Shown: positions 12,060-23,112 of the stretch, in pieces
Position numbering within the stretch: position 1 is the first letter of the stretch
Layout: every line of letters begins with the position of its first letter
DNA from: STC-113 sp964618565
Lineage (GTDB): Bacteria > Patescibacteriota > Gracilibacteria > BD1-5 > UBA2023
Length of the DNA stretch: 63,041 nucleotides
Direction: 5' to 3'
Assembly: GCA_964618565.1 (NCBI GenBank)
Contig: CAZUBA010000005.1
Span: forward strand, 1 to 63,041
The notes under the pieces: generated by a model
The model's database searches: none
Told to the model about the DNA's origin: nothing
What the model saw: the letters and a program-made list of their open reading frames with translations, nothing else
Made by a program: the position numbers and the translations under genes

Positions 12060-12085
12060 AAAAAAAATCAGTGATATACTGATTT
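12060..12085 (-). terminator. Hairpin with T run directly before the M16 start codon
   Basis: On the minus strand an 8-bp stem (AAATCAGT and complement, loop of 5) is followed by eight T and then the ATG of the M16 gene. It looks like a terminator for the upstream membrane-protein gene or an attenuator for M16. Confidence 0.6.
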
Positions 12086-12140
12086 CTTACTATAGGCAGA
12101 CTGATAATGCTGTCAAATGAAAATATTTCAGTCTTATCGG

Positions 12141-12446
12141 CTATTTGGAGCCGTAAAACAGAGCCTTCAGAATAGCTATGATAAATCATAACAACAAAAC
12201 GCCGCTAAAAAATAAGATTCACATCAAAGCCATTCCTAAAGACAATTTCATTTTCAGATCATCAGAATCGGGGGTAAATTGAAGATAAAATAAAAATCCG
12301 AACAGAAAAGAAGGAAATGTTATAAGCAAGAATCTCCTAAGGAAATTATAAACGCTTTCATCGATTAACCCTATTATCCATAATGGAAAATAGAAAGGAG
12401 AAAGGATGATGTTTGATACATAATAACTTAATGGCAGCATAAACAA
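12141..12446 (-). CDS. Small integral membrane protein (101 aa)
   Basis: Three strongly hydrophobic segments: residues about 8-28, about 40-58 (LLITFPSFLFGFLFYL) and about 73-95 (MALMGILFFSGVLLLGFIIAI). A short charged loop (DSDDLKMK) lies between the second and third. It starts 3 bp after the stop of the exonuclease gene, so it is co-transcribed. I do not recognise a family. The only role the sequence supports is membrane insertion. Confidence 0.72.
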
Positions 12447-12449
12447 AAA

Positions 12450-13052
12450 TTAAAAAAGCCTCATTTCAACTTTTTCTTCTAATTTGATAACTCATCTTTT
12501 CACTAATTCACCAAATGCCTTTGCGGTAGATTCAACATCTATCATTGCATTATGCGCTCAATCGAATCTCTCTCCGAAAAGATGCTTATATAATTCATTC
12601 AGTTTTGGAGCCTTAAATCAGAATCATCTTCATTGAAGTTCGCAATATGCGGTTGATGATCTCATTGTACATAGGCTCTGAATGGGCTGATAATCGCCTA
12701 TTCTTCATAATCTTGCCAATTCATGCTTCATGATTCATTCATCGAATTCTATGTTATGCCCAACCACAACGTCAGATGTGTTCAGATATTTAAGAAAGCT
12801 GTCTACGACCTCTTCTATATATGGTGCATTCTCTACATCCTTATCATAAAGTCAATGAATCTGTGATGCTGAAAATGGAATAGAAATCCTCGGTTTGACT
12901 ATAACATCTATTCTCTCTAACTCTTCAAATCAATTCTCTTTGCTTATATTTCACAATATTCAAGCAAATTGCACTATGTATGGCTGCTGATCAAGAGTTC
13001 AATCTTTAACAGTAAAACCCGTCGTTTCAGTATCAAAAACGAATGCTTTCAT
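12450..13052 (-). CDS. DEDDh 3'-5' exonuclease (DnaQ-like)
   Basis: A 200-aa protein starting MKAFVFDTETTGF, with exonuclease motif I (DxE) at residues 7-9. Motif II is in VVVGHNIEFDEGIM, and motif III is the HNAMIDVESTA block giving the His and last Asp of the DEDDh class. This is the fold of the DNA polymerase III epsilon proofreading subunit; stand-alone copies also act in RNA trimming. No polymerase contact peptide can be identified by eye. Upstream of the small membrane protein in the same operon. Confidence 0.92.
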
Positions 13053-13091
13053 AAGGAGATTAAAAGTGTTAAAGATTAAAAAGATTAAAAG

Positions 13092-13454
13092 TTAGTTTGG
13101 ATTTTTTAATTTTATCAGATTTTGAATTCATGCTGAAATTCTCATTAATGATTGTATATATTCTTCATATTCATTATTATTTATGAATCAAAGTTCAATT
13201 GCAATAATTATCATATTTCTAGTTTCTCAGGCAGAGGCTTTTGCAAAATTCAAAAAATTTATTAATTCTTTTGAAGTTTTTCTTTCGTGTCATTCGGCAA
13301 TATTGTTACTTATAGATAGTGTAGCCCTCAATAATTGATCTCTATAAAAATAATCCCGAGAATTAATTGATGAAAATCTCTTGTAAAGCGTTTTAAAAAG
13401 ATTTTTACTTTCTTCCCAAATAAACAATTTTTCAAATGTTTTTCTATTTTCCAT
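13092..13454 (-). CDS. Four-helix bundle protein (S23-like)
   Basis: A 120-aa protein with the PF05635 pattern: FEKLFIWEESKNLFKTLY, FYRDQLLRATLSISNNIAEG, ELINFLNFAKASAGETRNMI, then a fourth helix. This family is encoded inside 23S rRNA intervening sequences in some bacteria and stands free in many CPR genomes. Function is not established; the ring-shaped oligomers known for it suggest a nucleic-acid role. Three glycines are UGA. Forty-five bases just upstream of its start codon are copied elsewhere (see 30749-30857). Confidence 0.88.
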
Positions 13455-13529
13455 CGCTTCCTCTTAATCTTTAAATCTATTTATCTTTTACTCTTTTTGC
13501 ATGCTGATAATTTGATTTCATGTAAGCTC

Positions 13530-13566
13530 TTCTAAATTCTAATTTCTAATTTCTAATTTCTAATTA
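13530..13566. repeat. Tandem CTAATTT heptamers
   Basis: About five head-to-tail copies of a 7-bp unit (CTAATTT) just past the secY stop codon. The same TTAGAA-type heptamers, less regular, flank the terminators near 55606-55737 and 59686-59855, always at gene 3' ends. Confidence 0.7.
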
Positions 13567-14877
13567 ATAGAATCTCTTATAATCATATGATTTAAGTTCA
13601 GTATCTACTTTTCTGATAAGATCAAGCACGGTTCAGACAACGATGATAAGTCATGCTCAGCTTATGATAAAATCTATTCTTCAAGAAGTGTCATATCCGA
13701 ATAAATCACTTATTTTTGTAGCTAAATATGGAAACACTGCAACTAGAGCAAGGAATCATCCGCCATAAAGATTCAGATGAAGCGAAGTTTTTTCAAGATA
13801 CTCTGCAGTTTCACGACCTGGTCTGACGCCTGGTATATATCAACCTCTTTTTTGTATGCTTTCTGCAATTTCAGTCGTATTGAAAACGATTGAAACATAA
13901 AAGAATGAGAATCCTAGAACAAGCGCAAAATATATAAGAATATATAACCAGCTAGGATTATTCATGCTGAAATTTGCAACTAGGAAATCTCCAATCTCGC
14001 GACCTCCTCCAGAAGCCTTTTTCTGTAGAACTTGTCATATCAAAGACGGGAAAGTGACCAATGATATGGCAAATATTATCGGCACCATTCAAGCTTGATT
14101 AACACGTATTGGAAAATATGATTTTTCACTTCTTCAGGTCCTGGTATAAATCAGAGGAATTTTCCTATATCATTCAGTGAATTTTATTATAATAAGAATG
14201 ATTCATAATGTTGCTACAAGCAATACTGCCAACATGAAGAAATTACCCAAGTCGATATAGCTCATTATATGTTGTGGAACTCATGCCAGCACTCATGCGA
14301 AGATTATCATAGAAGAACCGTTACCGATTCCAGATTCTGTGATGATTTCACCAATCCACATCAAGAACATTGTTCAAGCTGTAATTATAAGCATTGCAGG
14401 AAGCATCGTTCCCCAGAAATCCGCCACATTTATCAGTCTGATGTTATTTCCGAAAAGTGTATTAAGAAGTACGATCATTCCGTAACTTTGAGCAAAGGCC
14501 AAAGGAAGAGTCAGCCATCTTGTATAAAGATCAATTTTTTTCTGTCATTGTTCCCCTTCTTTTTTTAAAGCTTCTAATTGCGGTATGACAACTGCAAGAA
14601 GCTGTATGATGATAACTGCATTGATGTAAGGAGAAAGACCCATCAATATTATAGAGAAGCTCTTAAGACCACCTCACATAAGCGAACTGAAGAAAGCTAA
14701 TCATGAATTCTGTTGTGATTCCAACAATTGTTGAAGTGCATTGAGCGCGTCAATATTTACTCCAGGAACTGGTATGATTGACAAGAATTCAAATAGGACT
14801 ATCAAAGATAATGTTACCATAATCTTTTTCTTAAGCGATTCTGATTGCCAGATTTTGTTAAAATATTTTCAAATCAT
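13564..14877 (-). CDS. secY: Protein translocase subunit SecY
   Basis: A 437-aa SecY with ten membrane segments in order. Recognisable blocks are IPVPGVNIDAL near the start, the plug-region sequence LMGGGLKSFSIILMGLSPYINA, GMIVLLNTLFG, the GGYIPGVRPG loop before TM9 with its positive charges, and ETAEYL. It forms the channel for Sec-dependent export with SecE/SecG. Several invariant glycines are UGA. It is not in a ribosomal-protein operon here but stands between a DUF3800 gene and the four-helix-bundle gene. Confidence 0.96.
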
Positions 14878-14906
14878 AAATTTAAAATTAAGTAAATGTA
14901 AAAACG

Positions 14907-14926
14907 AAGAGCCAAATAAAGCTCTT
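14907..14926 (-). terminator. Leader hairpin upstream of secY
   Basis: Stem AAGAGC/GCTCTT with an 8-base loop, followed on the minus strand by a short spacer and a T run, 30 bp before the secY ATG. It could stop transcription from the DUF3800 gene or attenuate secY. Confidence 0.5.
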
Positions 14927-14992
14927 GTTAACTCGCGGTAATTATATGAAAAATTAAGAAAAGTAAAGGCGAATTTTAAAAGTTAATATTAA

Positions 14993-15733
14993 TTATTTTG
15001 GCTTAATATTAGAATAATAGGTCTTCTTCTGTAATATTTTTTCTAATTTTTCAAAAATGACTCTCTTATTGGCTTGTGTTTTTGAATAAGTTCATTTATG
15101 TTTGCTCACTTCCATATATGCGTAAAGGTATCAGATTACGTCAGCAAGCTGTATGAGCGGTGAATTATAGCTCTCAGTATAGTAGACCGAATCTATGATA
15201 TTTGTAATCTTCTTTTTTCAATATCAGAAAAATGTCTGCTTATCCTTAAAGCTTGAGAAATCATTTATTACCCGCTGCTTCCTATCTTCATTATTATCCA
15301 TAATCAGCAATCATCTGGAATCGCTTTTTATAAGGAAATCATCGATTTTTTCTACCAGATACATGAATGCTAAACTATGCGGATGCAATGGAACCTTATA
15401 TTTTTGCTGCAGTTTTGCCTTATCTATTCATTGTGAGATGAAGAGGATGTTGCTTTTTTCGATTATTGAGAGAATCATAAGGAAAGTGTCGATTCTCAAT
15501 TCTTCGCTGAACTCCGCAAATAAGCCTTTTCATTGAGCCATATCCGATCAATGGAATTCAAACTTTTGAATCTTTTTCTTAAGAAACATTTTTTCTAATG
15601 ATTTCAATTTCTTGCTTATGGAATCTATGCAATCTTCTTGAACCAATATTCAAGAGATGAAATGAATAGGCTGCCTTAAATTAAGAAAATCTTTTCCTGT
15701 ATTTCAAGATTCATCAAGATATATAAGATACAT
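14993..15733 (-). CDS. DUF3800 family protein
   Basis: A 246-aa protein with the DUF3800 layout: N-terminal MYLIYLDESGNTG, with the acidic DES motif at residues 7-9; a middle acidic motif GLLIMDNNEDRKQR; and the C-terminal SPLIQLADVIGYLYAY helix carrying the last Asp. This is an RNase H-like fold of unproven activity, often near defence or mobile genes. Several glycines are UGA. A strong terminator lies between it and the next gene upstream on the same strand, so it has its own promoter. Confidence 0.85.
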
Positions 15734-15801
15734 ATTCCAAAAGTTTAAGAGCTTGATTAGAAGTGTACTATATATCTTCTGAAATATCAAGAAAAACAAA
15801 A

Positions 15802-15830
15802 AAGTCCCTAGGCCTCCGGCCTAGGGACTT
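15802..15830 (-). terminator. Perfect GC-rich terminator after the 150-aa gene
   Basis: Thirteen-bp perfect stem (AAGTCCCTAGGCC and complement, loop TCC), T run on the minus strand. It lies 45 bp past the UGA that ends the open frame at 15876. Confidence 0.88.
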
Positions 15831-15875
15831 CTGATTTAAACTGCTGATACTTAGCCAAGGCCATGCATCAGCATA

Positions 15876-16328
15876 TCAAGATGATTTTTCTCCTTTTCTT
15901 TTTTTTATTTCTGTTTTTTCTCGCTTGATCTCATCGAGGACGGGCTGAAGATTGTGCGGGATGCGCTTCTGAGAACGCTTCTTTTTGGGCTTGGATTCTC
16001 CCGTGGCAATCATTGCCATGATCATAGGGACAGAATCTTCAGGAATCGTTTTCTTGTAGACTGTGATCGAGTACTTCCTGTTGATGCTTTTGCGCGAATA
16101 AGCCATTGCGATATAATTGGCAGCAAGAGCGCTTCCTGTGTAGATGATGTTCTGCATGGTGTCGACCGTAATCTGTCCATAGCTCATCGCCAAGTCATCA
16201 AAGAAAGGATTTGCAGAGATAAATGCTTTTATCTCCTCTATATCATCTTCCTTGAATGCCTTGAGTGCAAATGCGATTACTGTCACCTTGATGCTCATCT
16301 CTGCGATGGAAACCTGACCTTTTTTCAT
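15876..16328 (-). CDS. Standard-code-like hypothetical protein (150 aa), UGA at the stop position
   Basis: Open for 150 codons, Gly written only GGN, no internal UGA. The first UGA comes right before a strong terminator. If UGA were Gly the frame would run through that hairpin toward the DUF3800 gene. A textbook SD (AGGAGGG, 8 bp before ATG) and a TTGACA/TATAAA promoter precede it, and the sequence is visibly GC-richer than its neighbours. The protein begins MKKGQVSIAEMSIKV, has an alternating helical middle and a strongly basic tail (SKPKKKRSQKR, REKTEIKKRKG). No family recognised. It looks like a transferred gene still in the standard code. Confidence 0.65.
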   Translation of the reverse strand: MKKGQVSIAEMSIKVTVIAFALKAFKEDDIEEIKAFISANPFFDDLAMSYGQITVDTMQNIIYTGSALAANYIAMAYSRKSINRKYSITVYKKTIPEDSVPMIMAMIATGESKPKKKRSQKRIPHNLQPVLDEIKREKTEIKKRKGEKSS

Positions 16329-16375
16329 GACGTTATCCCTCCTGGATCATTATATTTTATTTTTGTATTTAAATC

Positions 16376-16403
16376 TTTATAAGTATTTAATAATGTTTGT
16401 CAA
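16376..16403 (-). promoter_or_regulatory. Promoter of the 150-aa standard-code-like gene
   Basis: Minus strand TTGACA (16398-16403) and TATAAA (16376-16381), spacing 16 bp, with the AGGAGGG SD site downstream just before the ATG at 16328. Confidence 0.65.
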
Positions 16404-16414
16404 TAAAATTAGCT

Positions 16415-16442
16415 TTGACTCTTGCTTTTAAATTGATATAAG
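16415..16442 (+). promoter_or_regulatory. Promoter for the 140-aa gene
   Basis: TTGACT (16415-16420) and TATAAG (16437-16442), spacing 16 bp, 31 bp before the ATG at 16473. It lies back to back with the minus-strand promoter just upstream. Confidence 0.55.
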
Positions 16443-16472
16443 ATAGTCATCCGCCCTTGAATTATACAAACT

Positions 16473-16895
16473 ATGCATAATGCTTCTGGCTTAAGATGCC
16501 CTGCGCTTATTGCTGATTACATCAAAGCTTTTGATTTTGATATAATATCCGATCCGGATGAATTGGCGCTTCATCTGAAAAGGCTGCCAAACTGAATTGA
16601 GATTCATAATGATATCATTAGTGTCATAACAAATCCTGACAAAGAACGATACAAAGAACCTCAGGTGTATTATCTTCTATCTTCTCTTCTAGCCAAGCCT
16701 AATTTTCCTGGCGATTACCATAAATTGATGGCAAGGTATCTTTGTACAGCTCAAATGGCAGTTAAGAAAGAAGATAAAGAAGCCATAAAAAAATTAATAG
16801 AGGAGAAAAGATTATTAGTGTCAGCAATATTTGAAATTATTGACGAGCACGACACAAGAAGGACTTGGCCGCAAATCATTTCTGAAAAATCTTAA
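16473..16895 (+). CDS. Hypothetical protein (140 aa)
   Basis: Begins MHNASGLRCPALIADYIKAF and contains one in-frame UGA (in RLPNGIEI), so it belongs to the UGA=Gly gene set, unlike the divergent neighbour. The sequence is helical with a Lys/Glu-rich middle (KKEDKEAIKKLIEEK) and ends TWPQIISEKS. No membrane segment or signal peptide and no recognised family. It has its own promoter and is followed by a strong terminator, so it is monocistronic. Confidence 0.7.
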
Positions 16896-16901
16896 ATCAA
16901 A

Positions 16902-16930
16902 AAATCCCTTCCGGTTCTCGGAAGGGATTT
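16902..16930. terminator. Bidirectional terminator between convergent genes
   Basis: Perfect 12-bp stem (AAATCCCTTCCG and complement, 5-base loop) with A run before and T run after, so it can serve both the 140-aa gene and typA. Confidence 0.88.
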
Positions 16931-16945
16931 TTTTGATTGATTCTT

Positions 16946-18754
16946 TTAATCTTGATTTCTTCAACTTCTCTTTCTGTCATTCTCAGTAAGATATTTCTTT
17001 CTTAATCTGATAGATAGAGGAGTAACCTCAACATATTCATCATCCTTGATATAATCTAGAGCATCTTCAAGAGTCATTCTTCTTATAGGAGTAAGCTTGA
17101 TTGCCTCATCGGTACCAGATGCACGTATATTTGTAAGTTGTTTATTCTTTGTCGGATTAACTACAAGATCTCATCATTTAAGATGTTCTCAGATAATCAT
17201 TCATTCATAGATTTCAACCGCAGGATCAACCAAGATTGGTCCTCTTTCTTCTAATTTCCAAAGACTGTAAGCCATTGTAGATCATCCGAAACCTGATATC
17301 ATAGAACCGACATCTCTTTTTTCGATTGTTCCTTTATATTCTTCGTAATGAGAGAATGAACTGTACATTATTCATTCACCCTTTGTGTCGATGATGAATC
17401 CAGATCTGAAACCTAATAATCAACGAGTAGGAACATCGAATTCCATAGAAGTGATTCCGTTTTCAGTCTTCATGTCCTTCATTATTCATTTTCTTTTTCC
17501 TAGTTTCTCGATTACAGTACCAGTATTTGACTCTGGAACGATAACTATAACTGCTTCTATCGGTTCAAGTTTCTTATTTCATTCTTCTTTGAAGATTACA
17601 TGAGGACATCCTACTTGTAATTCAAATCATTCTCTTCTCATAGTCTCAATTAGGACTGACAAGTGCAATTCTCATCTTCCTGAAACCATAAATACATTAC
17701 CGTCAGAACCTTCTAGATCAACTTTAAGACCGACATTCATCTCTAATTCTTTTCCTAATCTGTCTCTGATATTTCTTGAAGTAACCAATTTACCTTCTTT
17801 ACCTGCAAATGGAGAATCATTAACTAGAAATTCCATTTTAAGAGTAGGCTCATCGATAGTGATAGGTGGCATAGATTCTGTATCTGCAACAGTAGAAACA
17901 GTTTCTCAGACATAAATATCAGGTATTCATGATATCGTAACAATATCCCCTGCCTCAGCGAAATCAACTGACATTCTCTGCAGTCATAGGGTTGTGAATA
18001 CCTTACCGATTTTTGCATTTCTTCTGACGCCGTCGTTTCAGATAACTGTAACTTGCTGTCATGTCTTAACCATTCATTCATAAACCCTTCCTATTCAAAG
18101 ACGACCCATGAAATTGTCGTACCCTAGATTGGCTATCTGCATTTTAAAAGGTTTTGTTGTGTCATTCTCTGATAATTGAACATGATCAACTATAGCCTGA
18201 AATAGCGGAGTGATATCTGTTGATTCATCCTCCAGATTTATTTTTGCGATTCACTGTTTAGCGATTGCATAAACTATCGGAAAATCCAATTGCTCATTTG
18301 TAGCTCCTAATTGGACAAAAAGATCAAAAAGCATATCAACGACCTCACTTGGACGAGCGGTAGGCTTATCGATTTTATTAATTACAACCAGAGGACGAAG
18401 ACCAAGCTCTAGCGCTTTTTTAAGTACGAATTTTGTTTGTGGCATCGGACCTTCATAGGCATCTACGACAAGTACGACAGAGTCAACCATCCTAAGCACA
18501 CGTTCAACTTCTGATCAGAAATCGGCATGCCCTGGAGTATCGACTATATTGATTTTTTCTCATTTGTAATTTACTGCGGTATTTTTAGCGTAAATTGTGA
18601 TTCATCTTTCTTTCTCTTGATCGTTTGAATCCATGACACATGTTCAAACATCTTCATGTTCGGTAAAAGTACCTGATTGCTTCAAAAGAGCGTCTACTAA
18701 TGTTGTTTTACCATGATCGACATGAGCGATTATGGCAATATTCCTATAACTCAT
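16946..18754 (-). CDS. typA: Translational GTPase TypA/BipA
   Basis: A 602-aa protein of normal TypA length. G1 AHVDHGKTTL, the switch segment ERGITI, G3 DTPGHADFGSEVERVLRMVD, G4 NKIDKP, then EF-Tu-like domain II, the EF-G-like domains and the TypA-specific C-terminus ending LRKKYLTENDRKR. It binds the ribosome like EF-G and helps 50S assembly and stress or cold responses. Gly is mixed here: GGN in the G1 loop, UGA in DFGSEV, fitting a highly expressed gene. Confidence 0.97.
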
Positions 18755-18787
18755 TATAATATATATTTTATAAAATAGATATGAAAG

Positions 18788-18819
18788 ACCGGTGTTTCCT
18801 TTATTTTGTAAACACCGGT
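18788..18819. terminator. Hairpin between gatA and typA
   Basis: Perfect 10-bp stem ACCGGTGTTT/AAACACCGGT with a 12-base loop. It lies between two minus-strand genes, so it ends the gatA transcript or shapes the typA leader. Confidence 0.65.
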
Positions 18820-18977
18820 GTTTTCTAACTAATTTATTATATGCAATTTTTTTTAAAGTAAAATTTTTATTGAGAATTAATTTTTAAGGCAGCGGACAGA
18901 GTGTCATTGTGCCTTATAAATATTTAAATCAATACTGATTCCTGAGATAAAAAAATTACTTAGAAATTTGAATAAAA

Positions 18978-20432
18978 TTAAAATACTTTAGGTTTTTTTG
19001 AACTTATATAACTTTTCAGTTTCTTCTCTAGTACATTTGCGACCTCAAATACTTTCTCTTCTCATAATTTCGGGCCAAGTATCTGCAGTCAGACAGGAAG
19101 ATCAACATCTTCTCAATCTTCTGGCTTTGCGAATCATACAGGGATAGAGATTCATGGCAAATGTGCAAGGCTTCCGTTAACGGTGAAAATATCAGCCAGA
19201 TACATCTTGAGCGGATCATCTGTTTTTTCTCATAATTTCCAAGCAACCCCTGGAGCGGTAGGAGTGATTATGACATCAACCTTCGCAAATGCATCATCAA
19301 AATCCTTATTTATCAATTCTCTGACTAAGGATGCTTTTTTGTAATATGCATCATAAAAACCAGAACTTAGCACGAAGCTTCAAAGCATTATCCTGCGTTG
19401 AGCCTCTTTTCAGAATCATTCTCATCTATTTTTCTTCATAAGATCATTTATATCCAATCATGCGTCGTTTGCATATCAATATCTTATTCCGTCATATCTG
19501 GAAAGGTTAGTTGAAACTTCGGCAGGCATGACTATATAATAGACAGCAAGTCAATATTCAGTATGAGGCAAGCTTATCTCAATTATTTCAGCTCAGAGCC
19601 CCTTAAGCGTTTCAATTGTATTATCGATCTCCCTTCTTACTCATTTTTCGATTCATTCTATGAAATATTCTTTCGGGACTCAGACTCTTATTCATTTCAG
19701 GTCTTCTTTATTCCATATTTCAGGGTTGATTGTATTTGGTGCATCAATGCTTGTTGAATCAAGGCTATCATATGAACTCATTATCTCATAAAGCAATCCT
19801 GCATCTTCTACAGTCTTCGTAAAAGTTCCTGGAGTATCAAGGCTTGATGCCATAGCTATGACTCAAAAACGTGAATTTCTTCAGTAAGTCGGCTTGAATC
19901 AGACGATTCAACACATGCTTGCAGGTTGCCTTATGCTTCCTCCCGTATCTGTACCAAGAGCGGCCGGAACCATTCCAGAAGCCACAGCAGCGGCACTTCA
20001 AGAGCTAGATCCTCATGGTATCCTTAATGTATCCCAAGGATTTTTTGTAATCCTAAGTGCAGAATTCTCTCAGCTTCATCCCATTGCAAATTCATCAAGA
20101 TTCAATTTTCATATAGAAGACATTCAATTATCTGAAAGGTTTTTGATTACGGTGGAGTCATAAGGCGGAGTGAAATTCTCAAGCATCTTTGAAGATGCTG
20201 TAGTCTTTATTCATTTCTCACAGAATACATCCTTGATTCATATTGGTATTCAAGCCAATCTGCTTCAGATATCCTTTTTTGTATGTTCTCTCTGTATAAA
20301 ATTGAATGCATCCACTTCCGGATTGATTTTATCGATCCTATTCAAAAAATATTCATATACTTCCTCCTGAGTTGTGACTCAATCTTTAATTTTTGCTATT
20401 ATCTCCTTGAGACTTAAATCTTTGAATTCCAT
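18978..20432 (-). CDS. gatA: Asp/Glu-tRNA amidotransferase subunit A
   Basis: A 484-aa amidase of normal GatA size. The catalytic Lys is in GIPIGIKDVF; the Ser-cisSer pair is in GGSSSGSAAAVASG with downstream GTDTGGSIRQPA; then VGFKPTYG. The neighbouring segment TTASSKMLENFTPPYDSTV is typical GatA rather than a generic amidase. With GatB/GatC it converts Glu-tRNA(Gln) and/or Asp-tRNA(Asn) to the amide forms, so this organism uses indirect aminoacylation. gatB and gatC are not in the window. The start codon sits directly behind a hairpin plus T run. Confidence 0.95.
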
Positions 20433-20467
20433 AAAAAAAATCGTCTGCTAATGATTAAAACAGACGA
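20433..20467 (-). terminator. Hairpin with T run directly before the gatA start codon
   Basis: Minus strand: TCGTCTG … CAGACGA stem, then eight T, then ATG of gatA. Same arrangement as in front of the M16 gene at 12060. Confidence 0.55.
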
Positions 20468-20612
20468 AATTATATTTCAAATTTTTAAAAATGCTAATTT
20501 TTTTTATTTTCTAGCCCGGGCTTAATTTTATGAATTTTTTGTAATTATTTTTTATTTACTTATTCCCGATTTTTCATATCTTAATTTAAAATTATCATTT
20601 AAATTCTTCAGG

Positions 20613-21380
20613 ATGAAATTTATTAGTTGGAATGTGAATTGAATAAGGGCATCGATCAAGAAATGATTCATCGAATATATTCAAGATGAAAAGCCTGATA
20701 TCATTGCAATGCAAGAAGTCAAGGCTACTGAAGACCAATTCCCAGCCAGGCTTGAAATGGAACTGATGTGATATTCGATATATTGGAATGCGGCTTTCAA
20801 GAATTGATATTCATGAACTGCAATATTCACAAAAGAAAAGCCATTGGAAGTGACGTATTGACTATGAATCTGAGAACATGATAATGAATGAAGGATCATT
20901 ACTCTTGAATTTGAGAAATTCTATTTCATTACTGTCTATACCCCAAACTCAAAAAGAGAATTGAATAGGCTTGAATACAGGCAATTATGGGATTCATTAT
21001 TCCTAGATTACATGAGAAGATTAGAGGTCAACAAGCCCGTGGTAGTATGCTGAGATTTAAATGTTGCGCATAAGGAAATAGATCTCAAAAATCCAAAGCC
21101 CAATAGATGAAACGCAGGCTTTACAGACGAGGAAAGAGAGGGATTTCAGAAATTCTTAAATGCAGGCTTCATAGATACCTTCAGATATTTCTATCCTGAA
21201 AAAACTGAAGCATATAGTTGGTGGAGTAATTTTGCATTTGCACGAGATAGGAATATAGGTTGGCGAATAGATTACTTCCTAACCTCATGAGGCCTGAAGG
21301 ATAACCTTAAAGATGCTTTTATAATGGATCAGATTCTGGGTTCTGATCATTGTCCTGTATGATTGGAGATTGAGATTTAA
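20613..21380 (+). CDS. xthA: Exonuclease III (AP endonuclease)
   Basis: A 255-aa EEP-superfamily enzyme. MKFISWNVNGIRA holds the metal-site Asn, MQEVKAT the metal-binding Glu, then VYTPNS, GDLNVAH with the catalytic Asp/Asn, TYSWWS-like TEAYSWWS, WRIDYFL and SDHCPV with the catalytic His. It cuts DNA at abasic sites in base-excision repair and would follow Mpg, encoded 10 kb away. Gly in NVNGIRA is UGA. Stop codons of this gene and the convergent HTH gene are adjacent (21380/21381). Confidence 0.96.
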
Positions 21381-22151
21381 TTATTTCTTAAGAAGCCTAT
21401 TGACATCCATGCCCCTCACCTTTATTATTTTTGCATTCGGAATTTCTCCGAATGCATTTTCAAATAGTTTCGTGAGAATTATAGCTATAGTATCCATGCT
21501 TTTTCATGTCTTATGAAGATTCGTCAAATAAAGCTTAGCCTCTGTTTCATTTCATGCAAGCGAGTATATCTTGAGCAGAAGCGTAACTCTTTCTTTAAGA
21601 TTTTTACAATTTTTGAATTCAGCATAATCGAATCATTTTTTATTATTCAATGCGCCTTTTACAATAATGCTGATAGCTTCTGCAATTGCAGCTGTCCTTC
21701 TTGTATTTCGCGGAATCACTTTCGCCCTGTTCTTTTTTTCTGTGACTTTTGTGATTTCATTGTGTAGCCTGAGAGTCCATCAGAAGACATTGGCCAAAAT
21801 GTTATTAAGTGTATTTTTAGGTATTTTGACTCAGAATAATTCAATTCGAGCTGAAATGTCCCTTACTGAAAGCTCTTCTTTAAAATAAAGATGCATTATG
21901 AAAATGACCGGATCTACCGGACGGCTATATCTATTGGACAATGATTCTTCCAGTTGAATCATTTTATTTTTGATTCAGATATAATTACCCCTTTTGACAC
22001 TATTCTGAATGAATCTCTCCAACTCGAATTTATCTGTGATAGCTTCAGGATTATCGGATTTGATTACTCTGATGACATGCCCCCTGTCTTTAAAGACAAA
22101 GGTCCTGACTATATATTCCCTCTCATTGTATTCGTGTAAGTGTATTGTCAT
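21381..22151 (-). CDS. Putative helix-turn-helix protein (256 aa)
   Basis: Residues about 85-120 read as a DNA-binding helix-turn-helix with flanking helix: IFIMHLYFKEELSVRDISARI, then KNTLNNILANVFGW. The N-terminal 50 residues look like a small beta domain (HEYNEREYIVRTFVFKDRG), and the C-terminal half is helical and Lys-rich. The HTH style resembles transposase or resolvase N-termini (SVRDIS), but no DDE or Ser catalytic triad is visible, so a regulator or a decayed recombinase are both possible. Several glycines are UGA. Confidence 0.7.
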
Positions 22152-22309
22152 ATTTCATTTAGGATTTTCTTTATTATATATATTTTTTGGAAGTCGTCAA
22201 AAAACAAGATCCAAATAAATCAATATGGATACAAAACATTTTTAGAAAATTATTTTGCTTTCTCATATAAACTGAATAAAATATGACCAAATTAGTCACA
22301 TTTTAAATT

Positions 22310-23095
22310 ATGCTTCAAATAGAGAATCTTAGAGTTAATATTAATGATAAGGAAATCATAAACGATGTTTCTTTATCATTTTCAAAATGAAAAACATATT
22401 TCCTGCTTGGTAAGAACGGATCTTGAAAATCTTCGCTCGCCTTCACCATTGCATGACATCCGAAATACGAGATATCGTCTTGAGAGATAACGCTCAATTG
22501 AAATAATATAAATGAGTCAAAGCCTGAAGAAAGAAGCAAGCTTTGAATATTCTTAAGTTTTCAAAGCGTTCCTGAAATAAAGGGAATTCGGCTTGTGGAA
22601 TACCTGAGAACTATTTATAATTCAGCATTGATAGGCAAGAATCCCGAATCAAAATGATTATCCCCTTTTCTTTTTAAGAGATTTATCGTCAAGTATCTGA
22701 ATGAGCTATCGATTAACGAGGCTTTTCTGGACAGGGATCTTAATGTCGGATTCAGCTGATGAGAGAAGAGGAAAATCGAACTCCTGCAGATCAAGCTTCT
22801 TAATCCTGAGTTCATAATTCTAGACGAGATAGATTCAGGACTTGATATAGATGCCTTTAAAATAGTTGCGAAGAATCTGTCGGAAATGAAAACTCCGGAA
22901 AATACGCTCATATTCATAACGCATAATTTCAATCTTCTCGATTATGCAACTGTAGATGAAGTTTTTGTGATGGATAAATGAGCGGTAATCGACTCATGAA
23001 AAATTGAGCTTATAGAAAATATCAAGAAAAACTGATATTGCGGTTATTGCAGCGATCAGACAGAGAATTGTAATATTGAGACCAAATGCGCTTAA
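22310..23095 (+). CDS. sufC: Fe-S cluster assembly ATPase SufC
   Basis: A 261-aa ABC-type ATPase without membrane domain. Walker A GKNGSGKSSL (one Gly is UGA), Q-loop in FLSFQSVPEI, signature GFSGGEKRKIELLQ, Walker B FIILDEIDSGLDIDA, then THNFNLL with the switch His. The EIDSGLD box and the FSGGEKKR-type signature are typical of SufC. It powers the SufBCD scaffold. The C-terminus has extra cysteines (CGYCSDQTENC). It is separated from sufB by a repeat cluster. Confidence 0.96.
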
Positions 23096-23112
23096 CTATT
23101 ACTCTGTTCGGC

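Noticed and set aside
11989..12189. Minus-strand 66-codon frame (MIYHSYSEGSV…)
   Set aside because: It overlaps both the membrane-protein gene and the M16 gene on the same strand and covers the hairpin between them.
21381..22151. Complete transposase
   Set aside because: An HTH is visible, but no DDE or Ser-recombinase catalytic set and no flanking inverted repeats.
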